Shown here: positions 1 through 10,450 of the stretch, piece after piece
Layout: every line of letters starts with the position of its first letter
How positions within the stretch are numbered: the first letter of the stretch is position 1
From: Berberis thunbergii
Lineage: Eukaryota > Streptophyta > Magnoliopsida > Ranunculales > Berberidaceae
DNA length: 64,000 nt
Assembly: GCA_003290165.1 (NCBI GenBank)
Contig: QNQO01000548.1
Location: 186,001 to 250,000, forward strand
Direction of reading: 5' to 3'
Position numbers and translations under genes: made by a program
Notes under the pieces: generated by a model
What the model was told of the DNA's origin: nothing
Database searches by the model: none
The model's input: only the letters and a program-made list of their open reading frames with translations

Positions 1-2
1 CA

Positions 3-119
3 ACCCGTGCTCAGCTCATCGAAACTCTGTCCCAGATTTGTTCTGATGAAGAAGACGATCCAACAGTGGATCTCAATGAAGATGATTGCTATGGCATCAT
101 CGATCCTCGAGATTTGTGA
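3..119 (+). pseudogene. C-terminal tail of a retroelement-like polyprotein (cut by window edge)
   Basis: An open frame enters from the left edge and stops at 117-119. Its last residues are highly acidic (Asp/Glu runs around 48-90) and end in DPRDL. It is followed directly by a non-coding stretch with a promoter-like TATA box, the layout seen at the 3' end of plant pararetroviruses (Caulimoviridae) and some LTR elements, where the reverse transcriptase/RNase H polyprotein ends shortly before the promoter. No catalytic motif lies inside the window, so the family is inference only. An ordinary host gene end is possible. Confidence 0.3.
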
Positions 120-660
120 ATGGACCCCATGTCCATTATTATCAAAGGCAGTATCTGCCACCTCCACATGAAAACAAAATGCTTTCGGCCACAGTCAACA
201 GACAACCCGACAAGCATTATTTTCTTTTTCAAATGCCTCCGCGTGAAGCTACAGTCCACTCAATTAGTGCAGCTACAGTCGAAGCATCTTCAACAGTATC
301 TGCCGACAGTCAAAAGGTGAACAGTCGAAGCATCTTCAACAATCCACCTCCACTCAATGCAAAAGACAAAACAAAGGATAAGCATCCAGCTCATCCTCCA
401 CTCAATGAAGAGCCTTATCTCTTCACCCCTTCTCATATATAAATACATGTACGTTCTCAGAGCTAGATAGACGTTTTTAGAACCCCAAACCTATCTTGTA
501 TCCCTAGGTCTTTATTTGTAGGCTTTCCTCTCCCTCTACCTACGCTTGTATATTCTTCACTTGTAAGTCTCCTCTGTATTTAGTTTTAATTTAGTTTCTT
601 ATCAAGATATAAGCATCTTTTCTTATATATATCTCTCTCTGTTTTCTTTTCTTCTCAAAA
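120..660 (+). mobile_element. 3' non-coding/promoter region of the same putative retroelement
   Basis: This stretch follows the polyprotein-like stop. It contains short direct repeats (ACAGTCGAAGCATCTTCAAC occurs near 275 and again near 322), a TATA box, then pyrimidine-rich leader-like sequence. The order of CT/CA-rich upstream repeats, TATA box and leader resembles a Caulimoviridae-type promoter or an LTR. No complete LTR boundaries or primer-binding site could be fixed, so class and right border are uncertain. The ORFs that cross it look fortuitous. Confidence 0.3.
436..445 (+). promoter_or_regulatory. TATA box of the putative retroelement promoter
   Basis: The sequence TATATAAATA is a good plant TATA box, with a CTCTTCACCCCTTCTC tract just upstream and a leader-like sequence about 30 bases downstream. 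Confidence 0.4.
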
Positions 661-1522
661 ACTTAACTTAAAAGAAAGATCAACCTCTGATAAGATCTTC
701 TAGGTCCTCTCTAAGTGTAAAGCATGAAACTGTCTTAGAGCTAGATCGATCGATTGGCTTGATCAAAGTTAAGTCCTTCAAACTCCGATTTCTACAAAAT
801 CTATACTTAAAAGACCGTATTGGACTTGGTTGAACTATCAAAGCCACCCTAAGAAGTGGATAGTGCGTTCTCTTGGACAATACAAAGTATAGTTCTTCAA
901 ACTTTCCTCTGCATATGGAAATGTTTTTGATTATTTTATGTTTCTGGTGTTATATTATGTTATTCCTGTTCTTCTTCACTCCTATGTTTCAATGGATTCT
1001 CTGGCTTCTATGCTAATCCTTCTGTTATTTATTTATTTTAGGTGTAATCTATTGTGGATTCTGTTTGTATTCTTCTTCTCTCCGCTATTCCATCTTATTG
1101 TTGAGTTCTGTAATCTGTAAAAGCTGAAAACTATAGGTCCTGACCAGGGATTTCTAGAGAACCCGTAGACTCTTTCTGGGCCTTACCATATCAGGGCCTG
1201 GGCTGATTTTGCAATTGCTGATAGTTCACCGGGTACATACCAATGCTAAAGATTGTTGGATATAATCAGTTTAATCCAGAGCATCAAATATATATAGGTA
1301 GTTGATTTTGACACACGAGCAAACACATGTCTATGAACTTCGTTGATTTCATTGTGGTTCATAATGCTAGGGCAATACTTTCTATCGGTTCTCTACAAAA
1401 CTTTGAAAAACTTTTGAATTGAAATATTGAAATCAAGTAATCGGAGATTCTTATCAAACTGGTTGAAGAAACATTTACAAATAGCTAAGAAATTCGATGT
1501 AATTTGCTCACGTTTGTTCGCG
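661..1522. other. Unassigned AT-rich sequence
   Basis: No coding region of recognisable type was seen. It may be leader or flank of the retroelement to its left. The hAT element that starts at 1531 bounds it on the right. Confidence 0.4.
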
Positions 1523-1914
1523 TTAAGAAGTAGGGGTGGGCATCCGATCCCGCAATCCCGATCCCGTCCCGTCCCAATTTTTTCGGGTCTTAATGGGATT
1601 GAATAATTTCATCCCGATCTCGTCCCGTCCCGATCTAGAATGGGATGGGATGGGATGGAGATTTTCAATCCCGCCAATCCCATCCCGTCCCGAACTAATT
1701 TTTAATATTAATTATTAATATTTTTATTTATTTATTTATTTTAGGATTGTGGATGCCCATACAAATTCACTGATGTATATAACATTTTTAGCATCTCAAT
1801 TTTTCTCTCACACATATCTCTGGATTAATCTTTTGATGGTAAAGTTGTAATACTTCTTTCTCTGATATCTCATTCGGTCATTCCTTTAGTTAGGTTTTTA
1901 GGGTTACTAAAGGG

Positions 1915-2225
1915 TAGCTAAGCCAACAAATGAACAAATAACAAAACTGTTCCAGTAGACTTCTAACAAAACTGCTCCAAATAACCAAACTGTTCCAGCA
2001 GACTTTTAGCTCATTTGTTTTAAACTTGTATTGAGTTGTTTTAAACTTGTAATATGTTCCAGCAAACTTCTAGCAATAGATTATGCTCAGACTGTTCCAG
2101 CAGACTTCTAGCAATAGATTATGCTCAAGATTGTTCCAGCCGTTGTTGTAAATTTGTATTGGGTTGTTTTAATATGTTCCAGCAGTTTGTGACTGTTCTA
2201 GCATAATGTATTGAGTTATTTTATG
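1915..2225 (+). repeat. Imperfect tandem repeat inside the hAT element
   Basis: Several copies of a motif built on TGTTCCAGCAGACTTCTAGC occur. Two near-identical units of about 55 bases (near 2046-2100 and 2092-2146) also share CAATAGATTATGCTCA. There is no coding potential. Such subterminal repeats are common in hAT elements. Confidence 0.65.
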
Positions 2226-3100
2226 ATTTGATATGTTCAGAATGTATTCTAGTTAATATGTCTAGATTAGCATGCTGATTTCGTCCCGTCCCGAACCCGT
2301 TTGGGATGGGACGAGGTCGGGATGAGGTTTTCTAATCCCCACTGCAACAAAAGTCAGCTTTTATAGCATTTCATAATAGTGTTTTTCACACATTTGCTAT
2401 AAAAGCCAATTTTGGGTTCCTATTGAAATCAGAACACGCTATTAAAATAGGGCGGGAATTTAAAAAGCTGAAAACGCTCGCCAATTATTGACATCGCGCC
2501 CGATTCTCCACTCCCTCCAACCTACAAACCTAAAAAACACATCCCTCTCCTGCAATTATCCTCCTGCACTCTTCAAAAATAGAAAAACACCTTCAACAGC
2601 TCTCTCTCTTTCGATCGAGACTCCATAAATGGAGACATCAAGGTAAGCTGACACTGCTCTTCAGATCTCTCACACTTCTTTTCACACACTTTGCTCATCT
2701 CCTCATCTCTCAATGAATCAGTGTTTCTTATTTTTCTTCAAATTATGCAAAACACAACTCAGTCTTGGTTTATGAGAGGTCCGAGCAGCAGCAGCAATCA
2801 GTAGAAAGGATTGTTCTTTTCACCGAGATATATTCTGCTAATCGTCTCTCAACGAATCAAAAACCAACAAAGCTTTCTCTTTTATATTTCTTCTTCATTT
2901 ACTTTCTCCAACTTTGTTTCTTCTTCTTCATTTGAAACTTTGATTCTTCTATTGTTCTATTCTTCTCTTGTGCCTCTGCTTGGCTTCAAGTGGATCTAAA
3001 CACAGTTGAGTGAAAAACCCAAAAGGGATTTCAGTGGATGAGTTGAAGAAGAAGAGTTGGGGGTTTGGGATTTTTGTTAAGATTTGGATCAATTGAAGAA

Positions 3101-3176
3101 ATGGGTTGTTTTCCATGCTTTGATTCAAAGGAAGCTCTTCCAACAGTGAACTCTAATATCTCTAGACTGTCTTCAG
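3101..3176 (+). pseudogene. First exon of a receptor-like cytoplasmic kinase (PBS1-like), captured
   Basis: The frame starts MGCFPCFDSKE and runs to NSNISRLSS, then meets a GT splice donor at 3177. MGCF-C with early cysteines is the palmitoylation-type N terminus of PBS1-like (RLCK VII) kinases, which act at the plasma membrane in immune signalling. The kinase domain is absent and the sequence after the donor is unrelated. About 130 bases upstream may be donor 5' UTR. It is an inert first-exon fragment carried by the CACTA element. Confidence 0.7.
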
Positions 3177-3724
3177 GTTTCTTCTTCTACTTAGCTTGTT
3201 GATTGCTTAATCTAAGATTTGGGTTCGTTTTATTTTTTTGATTTTAAGTAATGGGTTAGTGTTAGTTTGGAAATTTGACTCAATAATTTGGTTTGTTCCC
3301 CTATTTGGGTTATTGGGATGTTGTTTTGTTTTTCTCAAATTTTATTGAATTTTATGGATGATTTGATCAAGTATACTTGATAATCATTTCCATTATCTGA
3401 AGACAAACTCAGAAATGTATGGCAACATGTCGTTCATAAGGTCAGTCGCAACTATATTCCTTTCCAATATGTTGCACTGAATAGAAACACCTCGTTCATA
3501 AGATAAAGAAGATCTAAGCAATTTTTCCTGAACAAGCTTTTAATGGTAGAGAAAGTGTCATCCTGGAATCTAGTTTAGATGATCAGTTTAACTTTGTTGG
3601 CATGCCATTTTGTATTCTCTTAGTATATTCTTTTAATTGGCCCCAATTAGCTTATAATTGTTGGTGTTACATTTTACAGTAGCAATTCATTGAGGGAGCA
3701 AGTTTTTTGTCTTTTATCTTTCAG

Positions 3725-3850
3725 GTGATTCCTAGAAATGAGACTCGAGTTATGAAAATGATGAATCAGTTAGCAGAGCTTGGTTCAACAATTGTAAAGG
3801 GAAACAACGAGGGGCTGCATACATCTGGTCATGCATATTGCGGAGAGCTG
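3725..3850 (+). pseudogene. Ribonuclease J exon fragment, captured
   Basis: A 42-codon open exon is bounded by TTTCAG before and GTAAGT after it. It encodes [20 protein letters not shown], then an [10 protein letters not shown] segment and GEL. This matches the C-terminal part of the metallo-beta-lactamase/beta-CASP core of plant chloroplast RNase J, where a histidine in the LHTSGHA motif helps bind metal. A Cys replaces the expected Arg in the following HAYRGEL motif. Its neighbours belong to other genes, so this is one captured exon. Confidence 0.75.
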
Positions 3851-4130
3851 GTAAGTATTTAATTGAATTTTTCCAGTCTTATAATAATATTTTTTACTGT
3901 TTTATATAAAAAGGATCATTCAGATATTGGAAGGAAGAATGCTAGTTGGGATTGCATGAGAGGATGCTATTTGGTGACTGGGGCATGTTTGATATAGAGG
4001 TTAACAATTTGCATGAGAGGATGCTAGTTGGCTACCAATAATGTTCACGTTCCCTAAGTTTTAATTTTAAACAATTTGCCTCAATTTTGTACAACAAATG
4101 AAGTTGACAACCATTTATTTGATTATGCAG

Positions 4131-4190
4131 CATGACAGAGCCACAGCCAGAGTATTCAGCCTATCGTGAAGCCAGCTTTGGTCATGCCCA
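4131..4190 (+). pseudogene. Purple acid phosphatase C-terminal fragment, captured
   Basis: After a TATGCAG acceptor the reading MTEPQPEYSAYREASFGHA appears. It matches the conserved EPQPxYSAxREASFGH stretch near the C terminus of plant purple acid phosphatases, secreted metallophosphatases of phosphate scavenging. Similarity stops after GHA, where the family normally continues with a TLEIKN-type segment. The coding match is therefore only about 60 bases and the fragment cannot work. Confidence 0.65.
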
Positions 4191-4312
4191 GAAGCTGCTC
4201 AAAACAGAGGCCACACCCTGTTTCTGGGAAAAAAAACTGATAATGGCAACGCGTGCCCAGAAACCTATTACTGAACCCTGTTCCTGGAACAAGGACTGTC
4301 ACTGAAATGCAG

Positions 4313-4523
4313 GTGGTGGGAACTCCAACCTATATGTGCCCTGAACTTCTCTCTGATATTCCTTATGGTACTAAATCAGATATCTGGTCCTTAGGTACAT
4401 TACCTTTACTCTGCATATGTTTTGCAATGACCTTTTAAGTTGTTTATATGTGGAATTTTTTGCATTCTGCAGGATGTTGTATATATGAAAGTGACTGCTC
4501 TAAAACCTGCATTTAAAGCCTTT
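4313..4523 (+). pseudogene. NIMA-related (NEK) kinase two-exon fragment, captured
   Basis: Exon 4313-4394 encodes [19 protein letters not shown] then KSDIWSLG, the activation-segment and APE/DIWSLG region of plant NEK kinases. It is followed by GTACAT, a 78-base intron and a CAG acceptor. The second exon (4473-4523) reads CCIYE, then needs a frame change to give ALKPAFKAF, the expected NEK continuation, and meets a GTAAG donor. The preserved intron shows genomic capture; the frameshift shows decay. NEK kinases act in microtubule organisation and cell expansion, but this piece lacks the catalytic loop. Confidence 0.8.
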
Positions 4524-5996
4524 GTAAGTTGCTGAAACTCTTTCTTGAAATTCAATAAGTTTGATTGATGACCTAACTTTGTTATTATTGATTATAATAA
4601 GCACTTTTTTTTTTGTTTGAGGTGTCTCTCCCTAGTTTTGTTGTTGTTGTTGTTTGGTTTAGGCTTTTTTATTAAGCAATAAATGAAAGTGATCAAACCC
4701 TTAAGCCCCATTTTTAATTTCTCTATCTCACTCACTAAAACCAAACTCTTCTCTTGTTCTTCACTTCCCTTGTTTGAAACATTTTTGGTACATTTGTGAG
4801 AGAAGAGATTAATATATTTGTATTATAAAGAGCTGACTCTTTTGTTGGAAGGAAAATGGGTTTGTTGGTTTGGTGTTTGAAAAAGATGGATGGGGAATAT
4901 GTCAAAAGTTCCCTCCTAATCAGGCTTATCGTTTAGTCCTTGATGCCTGGGTGGTAACTGATGGAAGTTTGCACCGTATGGGAATTTGGAAAAAGACATT
5001 AATTGGCTTGAAACAAAAATGCAGGACCTATAGATGTTTTTGTCATTTTGGCTTGAAACTAAAATGCAGGACTTATACATCTGATTGTGATTGATTAACA
5101 TAAATAATGCCAAGTCTGCAGCATGATTGGCCACACAATGTGCAGAATTTGCTCAATCCACATATTTGAGTAGAATTTTGCTTTATAATCAGGAGCAATT
5201 AGGGTCCAAACACCTTAATAGGCACCCTATTCTAGGGTGTGATTTGGAGGTCCTAGAGTAGAAAGAGGATTTTGTCAGTTTGTTTTTGGTTTTCTGTATG
5301 GGGAAGCCAAGGCTTTCACTGGCCTTTATATGTGTATTGTAGAATGACTGAGTTCTTTATAATTGTTTTGAGTATATTAGGGATAGGGTATAGTTATGTA
5401 CCAAACTACCAATTTTTTATTGTAGCTTTTGTAAAAAATTTCGTAAGCATACTTTGTATTTGCTGTGCTACTTGATGAAATTGGGCTGAGTGAAGCTCTG
5501 GAAATTGGGGATTGTCGGGGTGTAGATGAAATAAAATAAAATCACAGAGCTTATTCATTGACCAGGTAAGGACTAAGTTTCACATAACTGGGGGATGCGT
5601 TAGGAGATAATGTGAGTAGTCTCCTTCTGTTGCTTTTGTGCCTCCCTAAAATGAAGTATTTCTCACTTTCGCTATGATCTTCAGAAATGTGTATGAATAT
5701 ATAATTGCCGCACAGAAAGCATCCACATCTGAAGGAGGCACTTGTAGTGATGGGTTTTCAAAATCATCCAAGATGGACCACATGTGTATCTCGTACATGT
5801 GTGTACTTATTAGTTGGAATAATGAGTGATAGTGCCTAGCATGGACCACATAGTGTTGACATTTGGTCTATAAGTGGTTATTACTGAGGCTGCATATTCT
5901 CAAGATCACTGAGGCTTTCCACCTGTCTACAACTAGAATCACTCAACAAAGTTTTAAATTTCAGGGAATCTTACTATTTGGTTTTTGGGTTCCCAG

Positions 5997-7143
5997 GGAA
6001 AGTGAATATGCTGCGTGGACTCTAGTTAATGGCTATGCATTGAACGATGTCACCATATCTACCCATCGGCTAAAATCTCATTAGAAAAACATCAAAAGCC
6101 TCAATCAATTCATTGAAGAAAATGGATTCAAATTGAATTCAGAAGGAGGAGTTCTAAAAGGTTCACACAACTCTTATCCAATTATTGAATTCCATTTACA
6201 CTCTTATTTTGTGTTTATTAGTTTGCCGGAAACATTCAATCATTTAGTTTGTTTTTGTGGTAATATAGGAAGCATACTTATTGCCAAGATATATACATCA
6301 TAATATCCTTTATGTTGTTGATATGGTCTGGTAATTGAACATGCTTTCTTGGTATGGGTATTTATTAAAAGCCAGTTGACTAAGTACTGTAGTGGTTATT
6401 GGTTGCACCATCTCTTCACGTTTTGAATGTGTCACGACTGTTTGCTCAAATACACTTAAGTATGGAATTTAAGACTTGTCTTTCTGCTTAGTTGAGGAAG
6501 GTCCCAATACTGTAATACAAAACTCAGTGAATACATTCTTATTCTTATATTAATATCATGTACTGGATGTAGCTCATCTGATTAATGTATTGCTACATAA
6601 CCATAAATTCAAATTTTAAATCCTGGCAATCAAAAGATAGGGAATTTTATTTTTCTCAATTTTTAATGCAAAGTGAAAATTTATCCAGTAAAGAAACTCT
6701 TATCATTGTCTTGTCAGATGACTTGTATATGTGTTAATGCTTTGCAACTATCATGATTATCTATAAGCAAAAGGAAAGTAGGCTTTCATTGGGAATAAGC
6801 TATCCTTGGAGAACTTGCTAGTTTATGGTTTCCAGTTTACTCTTCATAAAACCCATTTGAAACACAAACATCATCTTTTGCACAGGACAGATTCAATTCT
6901 GATCGTCATAATTATTGTCTTCTTTGTTTAGAAGTGGTAGTTCAATTTGCTCTTCTACTATCAATAAGCTAACAATTTATGACTTTGTTTCTGCTGTGAA
7001 AAGTGAGTCCTGATGGCCTTCTGCAGCAAAGTTCAACAGTTACTGATTCAACAACTTTCTCTTTTGCTGATGGTATCACCGAATCTGTTCCCCGTTCCTA
7101 CATTGAATTTGTCGAGCGTCTTGTGCTGCCACAATCTGATTAG
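5997..7143 (+). pseudogene. DUF1338 2-oxoadipate dioxygenase/decarboxylase fragment (two exons), captured
   Basis: Exon 5997-6160 encodes ESEYAAWTLVNGYALN, then TISTHRLKSH, an in-frame TAG, and NIKSLNQFIEENGFKLNSEG. Exon 7004-7143 continues in phase with VSPDGLLQQSSTV, then ESVPRSYIEFVERLVLPQ, and stops at TAG. Together they match consecutive parts of plant DUF1338 (HglS/FLO7-type) proteins, plastid non-heme iron enzymes of lysine breakdown. The exons are separated by an 843-base intron-like stretch and still join in frame. The early stop after LKSH and truncation at both sides show it is non-functional. Several hundred bases of donor intron came with it. Confidence 0.75.
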
Positions 7144-7333
7144 ATTTGCATGCGTTTGTTTATCCATTTTATGACCCATGTATGATAAGAAATATTGTGT
7201 TGTTCTTAGTGGTGGGTGGGTTGTAGTTCTATTTATTTATTTGCCATCACTAAATCTAAGTTATGCCTTAAATGCTTTGTTTAGTTTCTAGAATCAATAA
7301 TTTTCTTACTGTCTGTTCCCTTAAATCTTCCAG

Positions 7334-7401
7334 GCCATAATGGCTGAAGGAAAGCAACACGCTCTTGCAATAGGTTATACAAAGATGTCGGCAAAAGATA
7401 T
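7334..7401 (+). pseudogene. MCTS1-like (PUA domain) exon fragment, captured
   Basis: Between a TTCCAG acceptor and a GTAAGTA donor is one open exon reading AIMAEGKQHALAIGYTKMSA, then KDM. This is the PUA-domain strand of MCTS1 (malignant T-cell amplified sequence 1), a translation re-initiation factor that pairs with DENR. About 23 residues are present of the family's 180 or so. It lies between DUF1338 and FKBP pieces. Confidence 0.7.
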
Positions 7402-7591
7402 GTAAGTAATGCTCTTGGCTTACTTCTTATGTACATTTTTCAGTAGATGATTTTTTGTTTATTTTCAGGGATTGGGGGCTGACTTGGTCATTCTCCTAGG
7501 GCGACTGGGTAATCTCAATTTCATCTTTATCCATCTTTTTAGTACAAAATTTCTCAATGGTATGTCTCCATTTTGGGGTGTTTGCATTCAG

Positions 7592-7663
7592 GTAATTTCT
7601 GTCCTGCATTGTCCAAAGCTATGAAAACAATGAAGAAGGGGGAGAAGGTTATTTCTATCTAGG
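7592..7663 (+). pseudogene. Multi-domain FKBP (ROF1/FKBP62-like) exon fragment, captured
   Basis: After a GCATTCAG acceptor the frame reads NFCPALSKAMKTMKKGEKV and then ISI with a TAG stop. Plant ROF1/FKBP62-type peptidyl-prolyl isomerases have FCPALSKAVKTMKKGEKV followed by an LTVKPQYGFG segment. The family sequence is lost right after EKV. The piece is 22-23 codons of a protein of about 550 residues. Confidence 0.65.
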
Positions 7664-8174
7664 TTTTCTCGTAACTTATTTAAGGGTTTTGGAAGACATC
7701 TTGAAAAGGGAGCTAGGGTTTTATCAAAAAATTTGGGGAAATGTATCTCTATGGTGTAAATTTGTGCTACATCTATTGATCCAAATGAATGAATGAGACT
7801 TCCATGTACCTTAATTGAATTGGAGCTGTTTTAAATGAAATAAATGGTCTCTTCGATGGTTAAGGTGTGGGTGAAGTATTACCGGTTGTTATAGGTTTCT
7901 ATATCATCGACTAAAGCTTAATTAGATTTTAGGCTTGTTTATGGTGAAATTAAATCTCATTGTTATGGCTGAAGTTTGTGAAGTATTAGCATTTGTATGT
8001 ACTTTGTAGATAATTGAGTCTACCTCGGAGTTTTTGTAGACTGAATATTTCTTTTCAAAATTCAAATTTGAATCTTCTTCCAGAGACAAAGTTGCGCCTC
8101 TAATGATTATGCTATAATTGCAAGTTTGTACTTTGCCATGGACTAAACTCTTAAATGCTTGGTCTTTTAAACAG

Positions 8175-8721
8175 AACAGCCATATAGTGGCACTCAAAGT
8201 GTTGCTCAAGTCTCCGCTCAAGAAATCTCAAGTTGAGCATCAGTTTCGCATGGAGGTGGAGATACAAAGCCATCTCAGGCATCCCAACATTCTCCAACTC
8301 TGTGGTAACTTCTATGATCAGTTTTGGATTCCATTCCCCAATAATTTTTGTGAATAAGCCATTACATTTCATCTATTGCAGAAAGTCAGTGAAAGATGGT
8401 GATTTAGAGTTCTTTGTTTACATTTTGTTAATCCAGACTCAGGTTTATTTGATATTAGAGTACATAGCGAAGGGGGAGCTTTACAAGGAACTGTAAAAAT
8501 GCAAATTCTTCAGCAAAAAACGCGTTGTCACTTTGAGTTTTCAGTGCATCAGTTTCTACTTTGTTTTTGTGTTGTTATCTAGCTGTTGATGACATTGTTT
8601 GTTATATATGAAATGGATAGAATAGTATATTTCATCTCTGGCTAGAGCACTGATATATTGCCATGGAAAACATGTCATACACAGAAACATAAAGCCAGAG
8701 AATCTTTTGATTGGTGCTCAG
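8175..8721 (+). pseudogene. Aurora kinase multi-exon fragment with damaged catalytic loop, captured
   Basis: Three blocks occur in the right order. 8175-8321 reads [19 protein letters not shown] and [16 protein letters not shown], then FYDQ (VALK lysine and alpha-C region). 8443-8496 reads VYLILEYIAKGELYKEL and then a stop. 8642-8721 reads [19 protein letters not shown] then ENLLIGAQ (catalytic loop) before a GTGCT donor. This matches plant alpha-Aurora kinases, mitotic kinases of the spindle and cell plate. The catalytic aspartate of HRD is Asn here (HRN), and TAA interrupts after KEL. Introns between the blocks are retained. The activation segment is missing. Confidence 0.85.
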
Positions 8722-8821
8722 GTGCTAATATGAGATTTAAGCTTTATTCCTTTGCATTAGATTGATTAATGTCATGGGCATTTGTTAGGTACTTAACATT
8801 ATTACTTAACATTATTGGGTG

Positions 8822-9276
8822 GAGGATTTTCATGGAAATCATACAATGAAGAGACTGCATCCTATGATGATAACTCGATAACATCAACTGGGTTGATGGA
8901 GCAGATAAATACCACGAGAGATGCTTCAGACTATCTGTGGTACTCAACAGCGTGTGTAGTCATAACCCATCATCTTCTTACTATATTTAATGTTTTATTC
9001 CTAATTTTTTTATTGAAATCCTCTTATTTTCTCAGAGTGAGGATAGACCCAACTGAAGCATTCTTGAAGAATGGCAACTACCCTGTCCTGACAGTATTAT
9101 AAGCAGGCCATGCTTTGCATGTTTTCATTAATGGTCAACTATCAGGTAAGCAATTTCTCGTAGGTTTTCAAACTAAGCCCTGAATGATCTCTTCAGAGAT
9201 ACGCAAATCGAAAAGGTTTGTTATCTTTTAACTTTTTTTTTCTCCTTATATTTTGGCAGGCACAGCATATGGGACT
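8822..9276 (+). pseudogene. Beta-galactosidase (GH35) three-exon fragment, captured
   Basis: 8822-8957 reads FSWKSYNEETASYDD, then LMEQINTTRDASDYLWYST. 9036-9145 reads VRIDPTEAFLKNGNYPVLTV, a TAA stop, then AGHALHVFINGQLSG. After the next AG, 9260-9276 reads GTAYGT. The order matches the region C-terminal to the catalytic domain of plant GH35 beta-galactosidases, secreted enzymes that trim cell-wall galactans. GT and AG sites are kept. The stop replaces the Ser expected before AGHALHVF. The catalytic glutamates lie outside the captured part. Confidence 0.85.
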
Positions 9277-9604
9277 TTTTTTTTTTCTTGGAATCATTTT
9301 CTCTAGATCCATCAACACGAGACAAAAAAAAGTTTTCCATGAAAAATTATATAACAGGAACACGCTTGTTGAGATCTAAGCATATTCTCCCCATCCATCA
9401 CCAATGTCTCTCTGCTCTCCTCTATATTCCTTTCCTCTTTTGTCGCTCGAATTCTTCAGTGATTGACAATCTATGTCTGTGCCCAGCAACCCGAACAACG
9501 CTAGCAAACTCTCAGCCATAGAGCACGCAGCAAAAGCGCATTTCTGCGACCTGAGCGTACCCCGGATTGCCCAAATCAAATGTTCCAACCAACGTTGCAA
9601 CAGA

Positions 9605-9748
9605 TCAGCGTAGCAGCAGCAGCAGCAATTCAGCGTAGCAGCAAACAACAGCAGCAATGCGTAGCAGCAGCAGCAGCAGCACCTCAGCACAGCAGCAGCA
9701 GCAGCAACTCAACGCAGCAGCGGCATCAGCGACGCAGCAGCAGCATCC
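9605..9748. repeat. Interrupted CAG trinucleotide repeat
   Basis: About 140 bases are mostly CAG units broken by AATTCAG, CGTAG and similar interruptions. Translations in several frames are low-complexity Gln/Ser/Ala, so the long ORFs here are by-products of the repeat. It lies inside the CACTA element, downstream of the beta-galactosidase fragment. Confidence 0.7.
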
Positions 9749-9800
9749 GGGACTTATGGTAACCCAAAATTTATGGGACTTATGGTAACCCAAAATTTAC
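9749..9800. repeat. Two-copy tandem repeat of 26 bases
   Basis: The unit GGACTTATGGTAACCCAAAA plus six more bases occurs twice in a row with almost no difference, directly after the CAG tract. No function is visible. Confidence 0.7.
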
Positions 9801-9959
9801 GTTTAGTTAGTAGTATTAAAAATTCAAATAAATTATTATAAATTTTTTATAAGATTATTCTAGTAGTATAACAACTGGGCATTTGGTTAGTAGTATTATT
9901 CTAGCTTTGGTCTAGTAGTATTATTCTAAGATTGTTTTGGTTTAACAAATTGTAACTGA

Positions 9960-10450
9960 TGTTAAGGACTTTCAGGGAGTGATTAACAAAATGTGAATGT
10001 TCCAGTTGTTGCTGATATAGAATGTGAATGCTTCAGTTGTGAATGCTCCAGTTGTTACTGAGGTAATATGCTGCAGATGGTGGAGAATGCAAGTGCTTTA
10101 GTGTTGCAGAGTGCTCTGTCAGATGGTGGATGAGAAGGGTTCTTCAGTATTCTGTTAGTGGTTAGAAGAATGTTTGTTAGAAGAGTAATGCTCTGTTAGA
10201 AGAATAATGCTATGTTAGTTGCTCTGACCTCTGTGAGGTATGAGTATAAATAGGAGAATGGCAATAACATTGGGATTCATGATTTCACACATTGTACAAT
10301 TGAGCAAATGCTTATTAGGAGATTAAGGCATCTCGAACAACCTACATCATTCAGTTCATATTACATTGTAATTCACTCTTTCGAGTTGTATCTTGTAATT
10401 CCAATTTCAGCATTGTCAATACAATTTCTGTTCCAGCAATTGATTGTTGA
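9960..10450 (+). mobile_element. LTR-like remnant inside the CACTA element
   Basis: This stretch has repeated GAATGCTCCAGTTGT and AGAAGAATGTTTGTTAGAAG phrases, a TATA box (TATAAATAGG near 10246) and a downstream GTAATTCACTCTTTCGAGTTG tract, as in copia-type LTRs. It starts TGTTAAGG and a CA dinucleotide ends CTGTTCCAGCA. No matching 5-bp duplication and no second copy were seen, so it may be a solo LTR whose ends decayed. Confidence 0.35.

Noticed and set aside
9376..9793. Cys-rich and Ser/Gln-rich frames on both strands
   Set aside because: All are readings of the CAG trinucleotide tract.
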